A stretch of 64,000 nucleotides of DNA from Chamaea fasciata (taxonomy: Eukaryota > Chordata > Aves > Passeriformes > Sylviidae). Below, piece after piece: positions 52,501-56,943 of the stretch; positions within the stretch are counted from its first letter, which is position 1, and each line of letters begins with the position of its first letter. Below the pieces are notes generated by a model. The model was not told the origin of the DNA. It searched no databases and saw only the letters and a list, made by a program, of their open reading frames with translations. The position numbers were made by a program, and so were the translations under genes. Location: positions 19,393,740 to 19,457,739 of the forward strand of contig JARCOQ010000012.1 in NCBI GenBank assembly GCA_029207755.1, written 5' to 3'.

Positions 52501-54979
52501 AGATGCTCCTCAGGAGAAATTGATACCAGGAGTCCATCAGGCCATGTTACTGTACTATTTGCTTTATATTTATTGGACCTTTTTTTTTATTCCTCCTCCT
52601 TGCTTTTCAGTTTCAGGATGCACAACACAGGGAAGGTAGCCCTGGAATACTCCTGGGAGGAAGCTGCAGATAGTGAAGCAGTGAAGAAGCCATACTCAAC
52701 CACTCTGATGCGTAAGGGCATTTCACTCGGTAGCTGAGGGCCTGCGGAGAACACCCTGCCACTTCACTCCAAAACATGACTTGCTTTTTCATCCTTGTCC
52801 ACACATCCACTTTCATCAGCATCTTCCCAGCTGCAGCTGGAGTTTTCTCCTTGCCCCCCTCTGTCTTTCAGCCCCTTTTGTTCTCGCCCTGCCACCTGTG
52901 CTCTGCAAAGGAGCTGAGGCAGACTCTGGGGAAAGCCACGTGCCTGGGTCAGGGCTGGGAAGGGGACATCAGGTCATCTCTGAGAGAAGTCTGAGACTGG
53001 GAAAAACAATGGTGTAATGCGTGAGCTGCCCTACAGCCCCTGTCCGTGTGCAGTTCCCCATTCCAGGGCAAATGCAAAGTCATTGTCTAAAACCAGCTCT
53101 CCTGCTCTGGCACGGGAGTGTGTGCTGCAGGCAGGGACCCTGCTCCCAGACGCTCTATTTCCTGCTGAAAGTACTTGGCCAGAGATGCTCCAAGTGCATC
53201 CCAGCTCTCTTCCACCTACCTGCAGCAGGAGGCAGAGTTGCTGGCAACACAGGGTTTTGTCTTTGAAAGGTGTCCTCTTCCTCTCTGCAGGGCGCTTCCT
53301 GTCTTCTACTACTGTAAGGCATCAGAAGAAGCTGGTGAGTCGTTTCTGGTGGGAGCAGGACCATCCTTTTGAGATCCATCCTTCTGAGCTGTGGCAGCTG
53401 CAGCAGCTTGCCGAGCAGCAGGATTCTGAGCAGCAGCAGCAGCAGCAGGAGGATTCCGAGGAGCAGCAGCAGCCTGAGGAGCAGCGGCTTTCTGAGGAGG
53501 AGTGCCTTTACACAGACCAGGAGGAGGAGGAGGAGTTTTCTGAGGAGCCGCTTTATGAGGACGAGGCAGAGTTTCCGGAGATAGACCCTAATGACATGAC
53601 GAAGCTTTCCGAGGAGGAGCAGGCTTCTGAGGAGTGGCTTTCTGAGGAGGATCAGCTTTCTGAGGAGCAGCTTTCTGAGGAGGAGCAGCTTTCTGAGGAG
53701 CAGCTTTCTGAGGAGGAGCAGCTTTCTGAGGAGCAGCAGCTGGATTCGAAGCAGAAGAAGAGTTCCCAGAAGCGGCGCAGCTCCAAGGAACGGCACCTCT
53801 CTCAGCAGCAGCAGGACCGCTCCAAGAAGCCACACCACTCAAAGCAAAAGCACCTCCCTCTGCAGCGTGTCAGTTCCTCCCTGGAAATCCTCCCAGATGC
53901 CCTCCATGACCTGCCAGTGTTCTCCATCAACCCCTACCACGGCACCATCGCTCCTGGCGAGAAGCAGACCTTTCACGTCCTGTTCTCTCCGAAGAGCGTG
54001 GGGAAGTTTACGGCCACCATGCTGTGCAGGTGGGAAACGTCTACACGCTTGGCAACTCATGCTGCTGACGGGTATCACTGAATCACTGGCTGGGGCGGGT
54101 TGGAAGGGATCACAGTGGGTCATCTGCTCCCGCTTCCCTGCTGAAGCAGGGTCATCCCAGAGCACATGGCACAGGGTTGTGTCCAGAGGGCTCTGGAGTA
54201 ATTCCAGTGAGGGACGCTCCACACCCTCTCTGGGCAACCTGCACAGGAAAGAAGTTCTTCCTGGGCTTCAGGTGGAGTTTCCTGTTCAGGTTCTGCCCGT
54301 TGCCTCTTGTCCTGTTGCTGGGCATCACCCAGCGCAGCCTGGTTCATCCCCTAACACCCTCCCTTCAGTCCCTGTGACTGGGATGGGGGGCCTGGAGACA
54401 GGCAATCCCAGAGAGGCAGCAGACACACACACCCACAGGAGCACAGAAAGATCCTCTGGCCTTGGTAGGGAGACACTGGGAAAAGACCTTGAATGAAATA
54501 GGAAGCTCCTGGAGGGTTGCAAAATCTGTAACAAGAGACGCAGGGAGCACCCTGGACCGAGCTCTGCTTCTTTTGGGACAAGCAAGGGCTGCTTCTCTAC
54601 ATGGAATCCTGTGTGTTGCATTTGGTCCCCAGGCACTTAACTGCTCCTGTCCCTGCCCTTGCACCTCTGCAGCCTCCATGCAGCGAGAGCAGTTGTTTAA
54701 TTTGCTGCTTGCTGCTTGCACAGAGAGAGGACACAACACTGTGTGCTCTGCATGGAGACAGAAAAGTGGCGTGCTGGAAATGCTCGTCTGGCTGATACCG
54801 GGCCCTTTCTTCCTAGGATCCCTAACCTGGAGGCGACTCAGAAGAAGGTGCGGGTGATTGTGAAAGGCAGAGCCCGGGAGCAGAAGAGTCGTGATAAACC
54901 AAAACGCTCTGCGTTACGGCAGGAAGAGAAAGGACAGAGACCCCAGAAGCAGTTGCACTGGAACTTACCACCTGAGTGA
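374..54979 (+). CDS. HYDIN: HYDIN-type axonemal protein, 59 exons, 5'-partial and C-terminally truncated
   Basis: HYDIN is a giant protein of the C2 microtubule side of the central-pair apparatus in motile cilia; in mammals its loss causes primary ciliary dyskinesia and hydrocephalus. Fifty-nine exons can be joined with GT-AG introns. All phases match, giving 3,600 codons plus TGA and no internal stop. Residue order follows mammalian HYDIN from roughly its 400th residue: ASH/MSP repeats, the ADK-like P-loop domain, a charged coiled-coil region, then more ASH repeats. The start codon lies upstream of the window. The 3' end departs from the family: after a stretch equivalent to human IPNLPPGEQ a new basic tail and a stop appear, so about a thousand C-terminal residues are missing. 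Intact phases across 59 exons argue against a pseudogene. It could be a truncated paralogue (compare the partial human duplicate HYDIN2) or the only copy with a rearranged 3' end. Exon coordinates are given in the block entries below. Confidence 0.9.
1198..1470 (-). mobile_element. CR1 LINE 3'-end fragment, minus orientation
   Basis: The + strand shows the reverse complement of the avian CR1 3' region: CCCTGCCATGGGCAGGGACA, then CTAGACCAGGTAGCTC, then CAGTGTCTCACCACCTCACA, in the order seen in countless chicken and songbird copies. It is 5'-truncated, as is usual for CR1, and sits in the intron after HYDIN exon 1. Confidence 0.9.
1959..1978 (+). repeat. Poly-G run of 20 in an intron
   Basis: Twenty uninterrupted G residues occur in the intron between HYDIN exons 2 and 3. 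Such a tract can form a G-quadruplex and is error-prone in sequencing, so the exact length is doubtful. Confidence 0.95.
3233..5145 (+). other. HYDIN intron 3, no recognised element
   Basis: This 1.9-kb intron has short open frames only, none with a family resemblance or splice context in phase with the neighbours. I see no known repeat in it. Confidence 0.6.
5405..5690. mobile_element. LTR-like repeat, copy A (possibly continuing to about 6070)
   Basis: This stretch aligns by eye with 55112-55390: both start GTCYTGGTT-AAAGACAG, share CTCCAAATT then TTGAAATTA-GGGCTT-CA-GCAAA, then AACAGTTCTTT, and end around CCCTTTGGTGT. The sequence resembles an LTR family that I recall as abundant in songbird introns. 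The GC-rich stretch that follows (5780-6000) may belong to the same insertion. Orientation and outer ends are uncertain. Confidence 0.6.
10598..12431 (+). other. HYDIN intron 9, no recognised element
   Basis: This 1.8-kb intron has several short open frames on both strands but no motif, repeat or splice-compatible exon that I can recognise. Confidence 0.6.
12432..17641 (+). CDS. HYDIN: HYDIN exons 10-14: ASH repeats
   Basis: Exons 12432-12670, 14341-14599, 15234-15377, 16695-16835 and 17325-17641; end phases 2,0,0,0,2; residues 434-799. Exon 10 contains DKPFAPELNLG, one of the best conserved HYDIN stretches. Exon 13 has YQPLAIKN, again as in the mammalian protein. Exon 14 has LEFGCIVAGTKQERSLEMTN, a clear ASH motif followed by CSPLPVKYHW. 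Exon 11 holds a less conserved Arg/Lys/Ser linker (AHSSPTAKRDSQRPKRA) between two beta modules, at the place where mammals also have a variable linker. Confidence 0.88.
12671..14340 (+). other. HYDIN intron 10, unclassified moderately repetitive sequence
   Basis: The stretch 12950-13220 is GC-rich. From 13330 to 14230 the sequence is A-rich on the + strand, and similar phrases recur about 450 bp apart (CAGTCTCAAAGATCCAACA at 13567 and GGATCTCAAAGATTCAATA at about 14010). This suggests an old transposable element or local duplication. No coding signal is recognisable. Confidence 0.35.
17642..19190 (+). other. HYDIN intron 14, no recognised element
   Basis: This 1.5-kb intron is without recognisable genes or repeats. 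Confidence 0.6.
19191..27075 (+). CDS. HYDIN: HYDIN exons 15-21: ASH repeats with variable linkers
   Basis: Exons 19191-19356, 19840-19938, 20630-20839, 22132-22260, 25286-25463, 25969-26189 and 26954-27075; end phases 0,0,0,0,1,0,2; residues 800-1174. Exon 17 (FSILPVSGVLQPGETQQASF, then CHVEGGPTYKVKLTGEAS) and exons 18-19 match conserved HYDIN. Exons 15, 16, 20 and 21 are linkers with little similarity to mammals and shorter than the human equivalent. Exon 20 is rich in Lys-Thr-Ser/Pro-type units built on imperfect 15-bp repeats at about 26055-26150 (AAGACT recurring), giving a very basic, probably disordered segment. The 3-kb intron after exon 18 carries the CpG-rich block and an LTR. Confidence 0.83.
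21396..21834 (-). mobile_element. Solo LTR of a class I-type endogenous retrovirus, minus orientation
   Basis: Its reverse complement matches the 3' LTR at 56944-58255 along its whole length once the CR1 there is removed. Shared phrases include TTGTTGTTTGGATTGTTTGG, GCTGTGAGCTGG, CATCCAATGGGAA, GGCTCAGCTGAAT and CCCCATTGAATTGTATCTAA. On the coding strand the LTR begins TGAGG and ends GACA (TG...CA). The flanks ATGCC (21391-21395) and GTGCC (21835-21839) look like a 5-bp target duplication with one mismatch. No internal retroviral sequence remains, so it is a solo LTR in the intron after HYDIN exon 17. Confidence 0.8.
22290..23450 (+). other. CpG-rich block in HYDIN intron 18, possible orphan promoter
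   Basis: Between exons 18 and 19 lies about 1.1 kb of sequence very unlike the surrounding intron. The part 22740-23000 is extremely GC-rich with CpG dinucleotides at high density (for example 22801-22860), which is rare in vertebrate introns unless unmethylated in the germ line. A YY1-like element (AAAAATGGCGG) lies at 23066-23076. Long open frames occur on both strands but are composition artefacts without family resemblance. It could be a CpG-island promoter or the leader of the retroelement whose LTR adjoins at 23454. Confidence 0.5.
23066..23076 (+). promoter_or_regulatory. YY1-like site in the intronic CpG-rich block
   Basis: AAAAATGGCGG matches the core of the YY1 consensus (AANATGGCGG), an element typical of CpG-island promoters near the transcription start. 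It is one motif, seen by eye. Confidence 0.35.
23454..24030 (-). mobile_element. Retroviral LTR, minus orientation, in HYDIN intron 18
   Basis: The segment starts TGTGGGATC and ends CCTCACA on the + strand, so it has TG...CA ends and near-inverted termini. Read on the minus strand it shows a TATA-like CTGTATAAAACC (complement of 23622-23633) followed about 80 bp later by an AATAAA (complement of TTTATT near 23544), the right order for an LTR promoter and poly(A) site. No clear primer-binding site or target duplication flanks it, so whether it is solo or attached to the CpG-rich block is open. Confidence 0.55.
24031..25285 (+). other. Rest of HYDIN intron 18, AT-rich tail
   Basis: From about 24640 to 25200 the sequence turns AT-rich, with CAATAAA at about 24740, and looks unlike the neighbouring introns. 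It may be part of another old insertion, but I cannot assign it. Confidence 0.35.
28030..31070 (+). CDS. HYDIN: HYDIN exons 22-26: ASH repeats before the kinase-like domain
   Basis: Exons 28030-28166, 28811-28932, 29020-29211, 29608-29760 and 30831-31070; end phases 1,0,0,0,0; residues 1175-1456. Exon 22 opens with EYVLDLGSVFKGCTERRTLE (ASH start). Exon 24 has LKFSDTLVGQCQTETVRLYN, matching the GQC-ETIQL-N pattern of the mammalian protein. Exon 26 has GQGLEPRLEFSP and VVKNPCNFPIEFYSLDFD, almost identical to human HYDIN and the strongest single family signature here. The acceptor of exon 23 is the less common AAG/G, but it is the only one that keeps phase. Confidence 0.9.
29761..30830 (+). other. 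HYDIN intron 25, no recognised element
   Basis: This 1.1-kb intron has no repeats or phase-compatible exon that I can recognise. Confidence 0.6.
31322..31924 (+). CDS. HYDIN: HYDIN exons 27-28: acidic linker
   Basis: Exons 31322-31514 (ends phase 1) and 31841-31924 (ends phase 1); residues 1457-1548. Exon 27 carries GETLPPELLEYYEAQKR, equivalent to the mammalian GEKLPPELYEYFKEIKK. It then runs into a short alanine/glutamate tandem (MAEAEAEAEAMGK) predicted to be helical. Exon 28 has no recognisable similarity but is bounded by good splice sites and keeps phase. This linker connects the N-terminal ASH array to the P-loop domain. Confidence 0.75.
31967..34777 (+). CDS. HYDIN: HYDIN exons 29-33: adenylate-kinase-like P-loop domain
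   Basis: Exons 31967-32134, 32435-32599, 33707-33831, 34144-34272 and 34573-34777; end phases 1,1,0,0,1; residues 1549-1812. This is the Hydin_ADK region. It has SRAVIRHLGID, then a Walker A loop GPPLAGKT with Lys and Thr intact, then LSLDTVVKEAIAN and RARELCTEAAME. Exons 32-33 give CVLPEDLLVEILCERL and CYKGVVFDGLESLFA, the conserved second half. The P-loop is cut by the 300-bp phase-1 intron after exon 29, between the Ala and Gly codons of LAGK. Exon 31 is a lysine-rich variable linker. The loop could bind nucleotide, but catalysis has not been shown for this family as far as I know. Confidence 0.88.
35233..38579 (+). CDS. HYDIN: HYDIN exons 34-37: charged coiled-coil and repeat region
   Basis: Exons 35233-35374, 36618-37305, 37805-37963 and 38392-38579; end phases 2,0,0,2; residues 1813-2204. 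Exon 34 has ALRMDEEEYDALPEEEKAAV, matching the mammalian MDEEEYDALTEEEK. Exon 35 (688 bp) begins with a Glu/Lys/Arg helix, passes through six 8-residue KAP/KTP repeats, then recovers conserved sequence: QVFSYWDRVQG and later VGVPCLDIQFTDP. Exon 36 has PLPPAFVLSVVNYP. Exon 37 is a hydrophilic Ser/Thr/Lys linker. The region is probably an extended helix plus disorder. The acceptor of exon 35 is AAG/G. Confidence 0.85.
35375..36617 (+). other. HYDIN intron 34, no recognised element
   Basis: This 1.2-kb intron has nothing recognisable on either strand. Confidence 0.6.
36760..36903 (+). repeat. 24-bp coding tandem repeat, six copies, in HYDIN exon 35
   Basis: Six head-to-tail 24-bp units without a gap encode the octamers TKAPKTKE, AKAPEKKE, SKTPEKGE, AKAPKKGE, AKAPEQEE and TKAPEQEE. 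Each shares the core xKxP. Charge changes along the array, from basic at the start to acidic at the end. Copy number is likely to vary between individuals or species without disturbing the frame. Confidence 0.9.
38754..42124 (+). CDS. HYDIN: HYDIN exons 38-43: ASH repeats of the second array
   Basis: Exons 38754-38936, 39178-39297, 40538-40697, 40803-40975, 41142-41340 and 42025-42124; end phases 2,2,0,2,0,1; residues 2205-2516. Exon 38 starts LKRYRWIVPAHGEVELKVHF (mammal: FRWIVPANGEVTLQVHF). Exons 39-40 read IIFKEYVESTKQFHFGPLLC and GKSREWYKAQ. Exon 42 gives RTLVLKNDTLLPMAWQL, and exon 43 EVSDTENILGIVQAENI. This is a continuous match to the region following the charged domain. Exons 40 and 41 are separated by only 105 bp, one of the shortest introns of the gene. 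Confidence 0.9.
39298..40537 (+). other. HYDIN intron 39, AT-rich, no recognised element
   Basis: This 1.2-kb intron is AT-rich between about 39600 and 40230. No exon, RNA gene or repeat is recognisable. Confidence 0.6.
42197..42263 (+). repeat. (ATGGG)n pentanucleotide microsatellite, about 13 copies
   Basis: Perfect tandem ATGGG units run through 67 bp of the intron between HYDIN exons 43 and 44. Runs of three G separated by two bases on the sense strand fit the G-quadruplex pattern, so the pre-mRNA could fold there. Confidence 0.97.
42668..45791 (+). CDS. HYDIN: HYDIN exons 44-49: ASH repeats
   Basis: Exons 42668-42767, 43259-43427, 43715-43953, 44267-44339, 44970-45174 and 45559-45791; end phases 2,0,2,0,1,0; residues 2517-2856. 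Exon 46 contains AVYSKYSIEPASPIDFGAML, close to the mammalian AVYSKYNITPSSVINFGALI. Exon 48 has IDITGRDPRDNPLGIPFTL. Exon 49 has GLFIRDENKFIFNKVLVAQE (mammal: GLFVEDENKFIFCNVLVGR). Exon 47 is a 73-bp Ser/Glu linker with no clear similarity, shorter than the mammalian linker, but its splice sites and phase are good. Confidence 0.88.
46377..50223 (+). CDS. HYDIN: HYDIN exons 50-55: ASH repeats
   Basis: Exons 46377-46528, 47471-47663, 48225-48333, 48914-49165, 49513-49655 and 50002-50223; end phases 2,0,1,1,0,0; residues 2857-3213. Exon 51 reads LCFKRLRPGESEMLPLVIQN. Exon 53 has HPGESTEFDVIFKPTLAQRL. Exon 54 has NHIQFGDCSVGEPCNRTFTI, and exon 55 has VGHLHPGCAKDITVTLKSDV. Each is nearly co-linear with mammalian HYDIN. 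Exon 50 uses a CAAG/G acceptor that is needed for phase. Confidence 0.9.
46529..47470 (+). other. HYDIN intron 50, no recognised element
   Basis: This 0.9-kb intron has an AT-rich second half and no recognisable gene or repeat. Confidence 0.6.
50224..51942 (+). other. HYDIN intron 55, possible LTR remnant
   Basis: This 1.7-kb intron has no coding signal. The part from about 51340 to 51660 has a TTTATT near its left end and is GC- and purine-rich, reminiscent of a reverse-oriented LTR, but I found no partner copy in the window. The call is weak. Confidence 0.3.
51943..52711 (+). CDS. HYDIN: HYDIN exons 56-57
   Basis: Exons 51943-52103 (ends phase 2) and 52611-52711 (ends phase 1); residues 3214-3300. 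Exon 56 has PEPAHAVLEDSSQEAELYLS (mammal: PEPAHSVLEENYQELQLQIS) and ends DTLPFQTRRA. Exon 57 has FRMHNTGKVALEYSWEEAAD, equivalent to FDVINSGRVQLEFSWVSEDT. These two exons anchor the register just before the unusual exon 58. Confidence 0.9.
53291..54029 (+). CDS. HYDIN: HYDIN exon 58, with a 177-codon Gln/Glu/Ser-rich block that may be an in-frame intron
   Basis: Read as one exon, this 739-bp stretch is open, joins exon 57 (phase 1) to exon 59 (phase 2), and encodes residues 3301-3547. The first 14 codons and the part after 53866 (FSINPYHGTIAPGEKQTFHV, then FSPKSVGKFTATMLC) match the family ASH domain. Between them, 53335-53865 encodes Gln runs, a Ser-Glu-Glu tandem and a basic Ser/Lys/Gln segment absent from mammals. 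This block starts with a perfect donor (CTG/GTGAGT) and ends with a good acceptor (CTCCCTCTGCAG/CGT), both at codon boundaries. It is 531 bp (177 codons), so removing it keeps the frame and restores about the mammalian spacing. Both readings are possible: one 739-bp exon, or exons 53291-53334 and 53866-54029. Confidence 0.7.
53653..53736 (+). repeat. 33-bp minisatellite within HYDIN exon 58
   Basis: Two complete 33-bp units (53653-53685 and 53686-53718) and a partial third encode the 11-residue unit QLSEEQLSEEE. Degenerate Ser-Glu-Glu units precede it from about 53607. The wider block from 53391 contains a CAG run (six Gln) and GAG-rich stretches. The array keeps the frame open. Confidence 0.9.
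54072..54400 (-). mobile_element. CR1 LINE 3'-end fragment, minus orientation
   Basis: In the intron between HYDIN exons 58 and 59 the + strand reads ATCACTGAATCACTGG, then GGGTTGGAAGGGATCA, CACCCTCTCTGGGCAACCTG and AAGTTCTTCCTGGGCTTCAG. This is the reverse complement of the avian CR1 3' region in the expected order. It is more diverged than the copy at 57128. Confidence 0.85.
54817..54979 (+). CDS. HYDIN: HYDIN terminal exon 59 with novel basic C-terminus
   Basis: The acceptor TTCCTAG/GAT joins exon 58 in phase 2. The first residues, IPNLEATQKKVRVIVKGRA, parallel mammalian IPNLPPGEQGPVLVAKGRS. After KGR all similarity is lost: the tail is rich in Lys, Arg, Gln and Glu (REQKSRDKPKRSALRQEEK) and ends HWNLPPE before TGA. 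In mammals the same position continues into further ASH repeats (KGRSTLPICHFDL). No later HYDIN exon is visible in the 9 kb that follows. An ATTAAA follows the stop by 94 bp. The stop is therefore probably the real end of this gene copy. Confidence 0.8.
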
Positions 54980-55073
54980 CAGCATTTGCGTCAGCTGGAG
55001 CATCTGGCAGGAGCTGCCAACGTTGTGTCTGCTGCTGCTGCTGATGGTCTCTACTAATCGTTAACTAATTGTT

Positions 55074-55079
55074 ATTAAA
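55074..55079 (+). terminator. Candidate polyadenylation signal of the HYDIN gene (ATTAAA)
   Basis: This is the commonest variant poly(A) hexamer. It lies 94 bp after the HYDIN stop and is the first good candidate downstream. An AT-rich tract (TTAACTAATTGTTATTAAAC) surrounds it and a TTGTCTTGG stretch follows. It sits just before the LTR-like repeat at 55112. This is inference from position only; AATAAA itself does not occur between the stop and this point. Confidence 0.4.
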
Positions 55080-55111
55080 CAATTAGCAATACATGGTTAA
55101 TTGTCAGCTTG

Positions 55112-55390
55112 TCTTGGTTGGAAAGACAGGTGTCTGGGGCCTCTCTGGAATGGAGAATTTGACCCCCTTCCCTCCAAATTGTTATAATTTTGAAATTAAG
55201 GGGCTTTCATGCAAAGATACGGGGAAAAGAGGAACAGTTCTTTTCTAGTATGTATAACAAGGGAAACAAACAACACCAGCAGCAACAACAAACAGAACCA
55301 GTTACCCAACCACAGCCTTCTCTTGCTGCAGACACTTTCCCTTTGGTGTCGTTCCAGTCACAGCCAGGCAGGGAAGGGAGCCCAGTAATA
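55112..55390. mobile_element. LTR-like repeat, copy B
   Basis: Homologous to the repeat at 5405-5690 in the same relative orientation (shared GTCTTGGTT-AAAGACAG start, CTCCAAATTGTTATAATTTTG region and CCCTTTGGTGT). It lies immediately after the HYDIN 3' end. The sequence from 55390 to about 55560 is not assigned and may be its continuation or the internal part of the next element. Confidence 0.6.
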
Positions 55391-55563
55391 AATAAAGCAA
55401 TTACTGGAGAAATTTTAATTAAGCTGCAGCACGGGATGCACTGCAGAGCTCAAGCACTGTGTGATCAGTTCTTAAGAACTTGCTGCTGCTGTGAGGCAAT
55501 CTATACAATAGCCAAATAGTGACTGAACAATGCTTGATTTGATAAAAGATAAATAAGAAAGAG

Positions 55564-56440
55564 ATGAGAAAACACCTTAGTGAGGGAAGAGCCCTAGCCC
55601 TTAGGCCCTTTCAAAATATGCCAGTAGATTACACCGAGTTGCCCAAAATACAGAGATGGAAATACCTTCTGGTAATAGCTGATCACCTCACCCACTGGGT
55701 AGAAGCCTTTCCTACCTCCAAAGTGGCCAAGAAGCTTTTAGAACAAATCATTCCCAGATATGCGATAATTGAAAGAATGGACTCAGATAAGGAAACACAC
55801 TTTCCTTCAAAAATTTTTCATTCTGTATGTGTTGTATTAGACATAAATTGGAAATGTCATACCCTGTAGCACCCTCAAAGCTCTGGATGTGTGGAGAGAT
55901 TGAATGCTATCCTTAAGAACCAAAGTACCAAATTAATGCTTGAAAGCAGATTAGCATTATTACGGATCAGAACTGCTCCAAGAAAGGACATAGGAGTTTC
56001 TCCATATGAAACGTTATTTGGGTTACCTCAGGTGGGAAGGGAGGAGGGGTTGGCTGAAACTAATGACTTATATCTCAGAAATGATTTGCAGGCAATTAAA
56101 CTTTCTCTCATGGGTCTTGGAAGAAAAGGGTTGTTACCCTCAACGTCACCTCTAGATTTTCATATACACCAGGTAAAACCAGGAGATTTGCTTCTTTACC
56201 TTTACACCAGCACGGGAAGGTCCTTTTCAGGTACTTTTAACAACTGAAACAGTGTTCAGGACTGCAGAACAGGAGTGGTCTCACGCCTCTCAAGTCAAAG
56301 GACCAGTAGAAGCTCCTCTCCAAACTTGGACAGTGGTACAAGGAAGTGACCCTTTAAAGTTAATCTTCAAAAGATGATTTCATAGTAAACAGTCAAGGGC
56401 AAGACCGGACTGACCTCTGTGTTTGCCACCAGAGAGACTT
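55564..56440 (+). pseudogene. Class I (gammaretrovirus-like) pol integrase remnant and beginning of env-like debris
   Basis: Open frames at 55564-55869 and 55891-56247 carry the integrase core. The motifs are VDYTELP with a first acidic residue, WKYLLVIADHLTHWVEAFP, MDSDKETHF with the second, and GCVERLN with the glutamate, so the acidic triad is still visible. The frame is broken by an in-frame TAG at 55867-55869 and shifts again near 56200, after which the typical C-terminal integrase region (WSHASQVK) is read in another frame. Gag, protease, reverse transcriptase and most of env are absent or unrecognisable. It is a dead copy. Confidence 0.8.
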
Positions 56441-56943
56441 TTGCTGCAATCCCTTGGGTGTTGAGCATTGGGAATATAAGTCATACCAGACCTTGACAAA
56501 AGAAAAATAGGAAATTACGTTCTAAGACTCTGGAAATTGCTGGATGGAGTGTCACGGCTTCTGCACTTCACCTCTATGTCCCCACAGCGTGCTGTTCTAG
56601 TGCACAGAACTTAGGAAGCGGGTATGGACACCGAGGAAGGCAATCTTTGTTGCCACAGTTCCGATCTGAGGTTTGCTTCATCCAAGCATCCGTGGAACTG
56701 ATGGGAGGCACTGCACACAAGTCCATCTACAACTTACTTCTCTTGAGCTGGAGGAACTATGGACAGCAACGTGAACTGACAACTCAGGAACTTTTAAATA
56801 GATTGGATTTAACACTGACCTAATAAAAGACTGATTAATCTTATTTATAACTACTTTGCAAAAGGAGTCAGTTTATGCTGAGCGGACCGGATGAGTAAAT
56901 CAAGGGCTTTGGCAAAAAAGGATAATAAAAGGAAAGGGTGGAT
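56441..56943 (+). mobile_element. Decayed 3' internal part of the class I ERV
   Basis: This stretch joins the integrase remnant to the 3' LTR. Every frame has many stops, and no env motif is securely recognisable. It ends in the purine-rich tract AAAAGGAAAGGGTGGAT directly before the LTR, as expected of a polypurine tract. Confidence 0.6.

Noticed and set aside
53155..53838. 227-codon minus-strand frame, Leu-rich
   Set aside because: It is the antisense of the GAG/CAG repeats of HYDIN exon 58 (CTC/CTG codons) and has no independent support.
374..54979. HYDIN locus as a decayed or processed pseudogene
   Set aside because: Introns are present, all 58 junctions keep phase, no stop or frameshift was found, and key motifs are retained.
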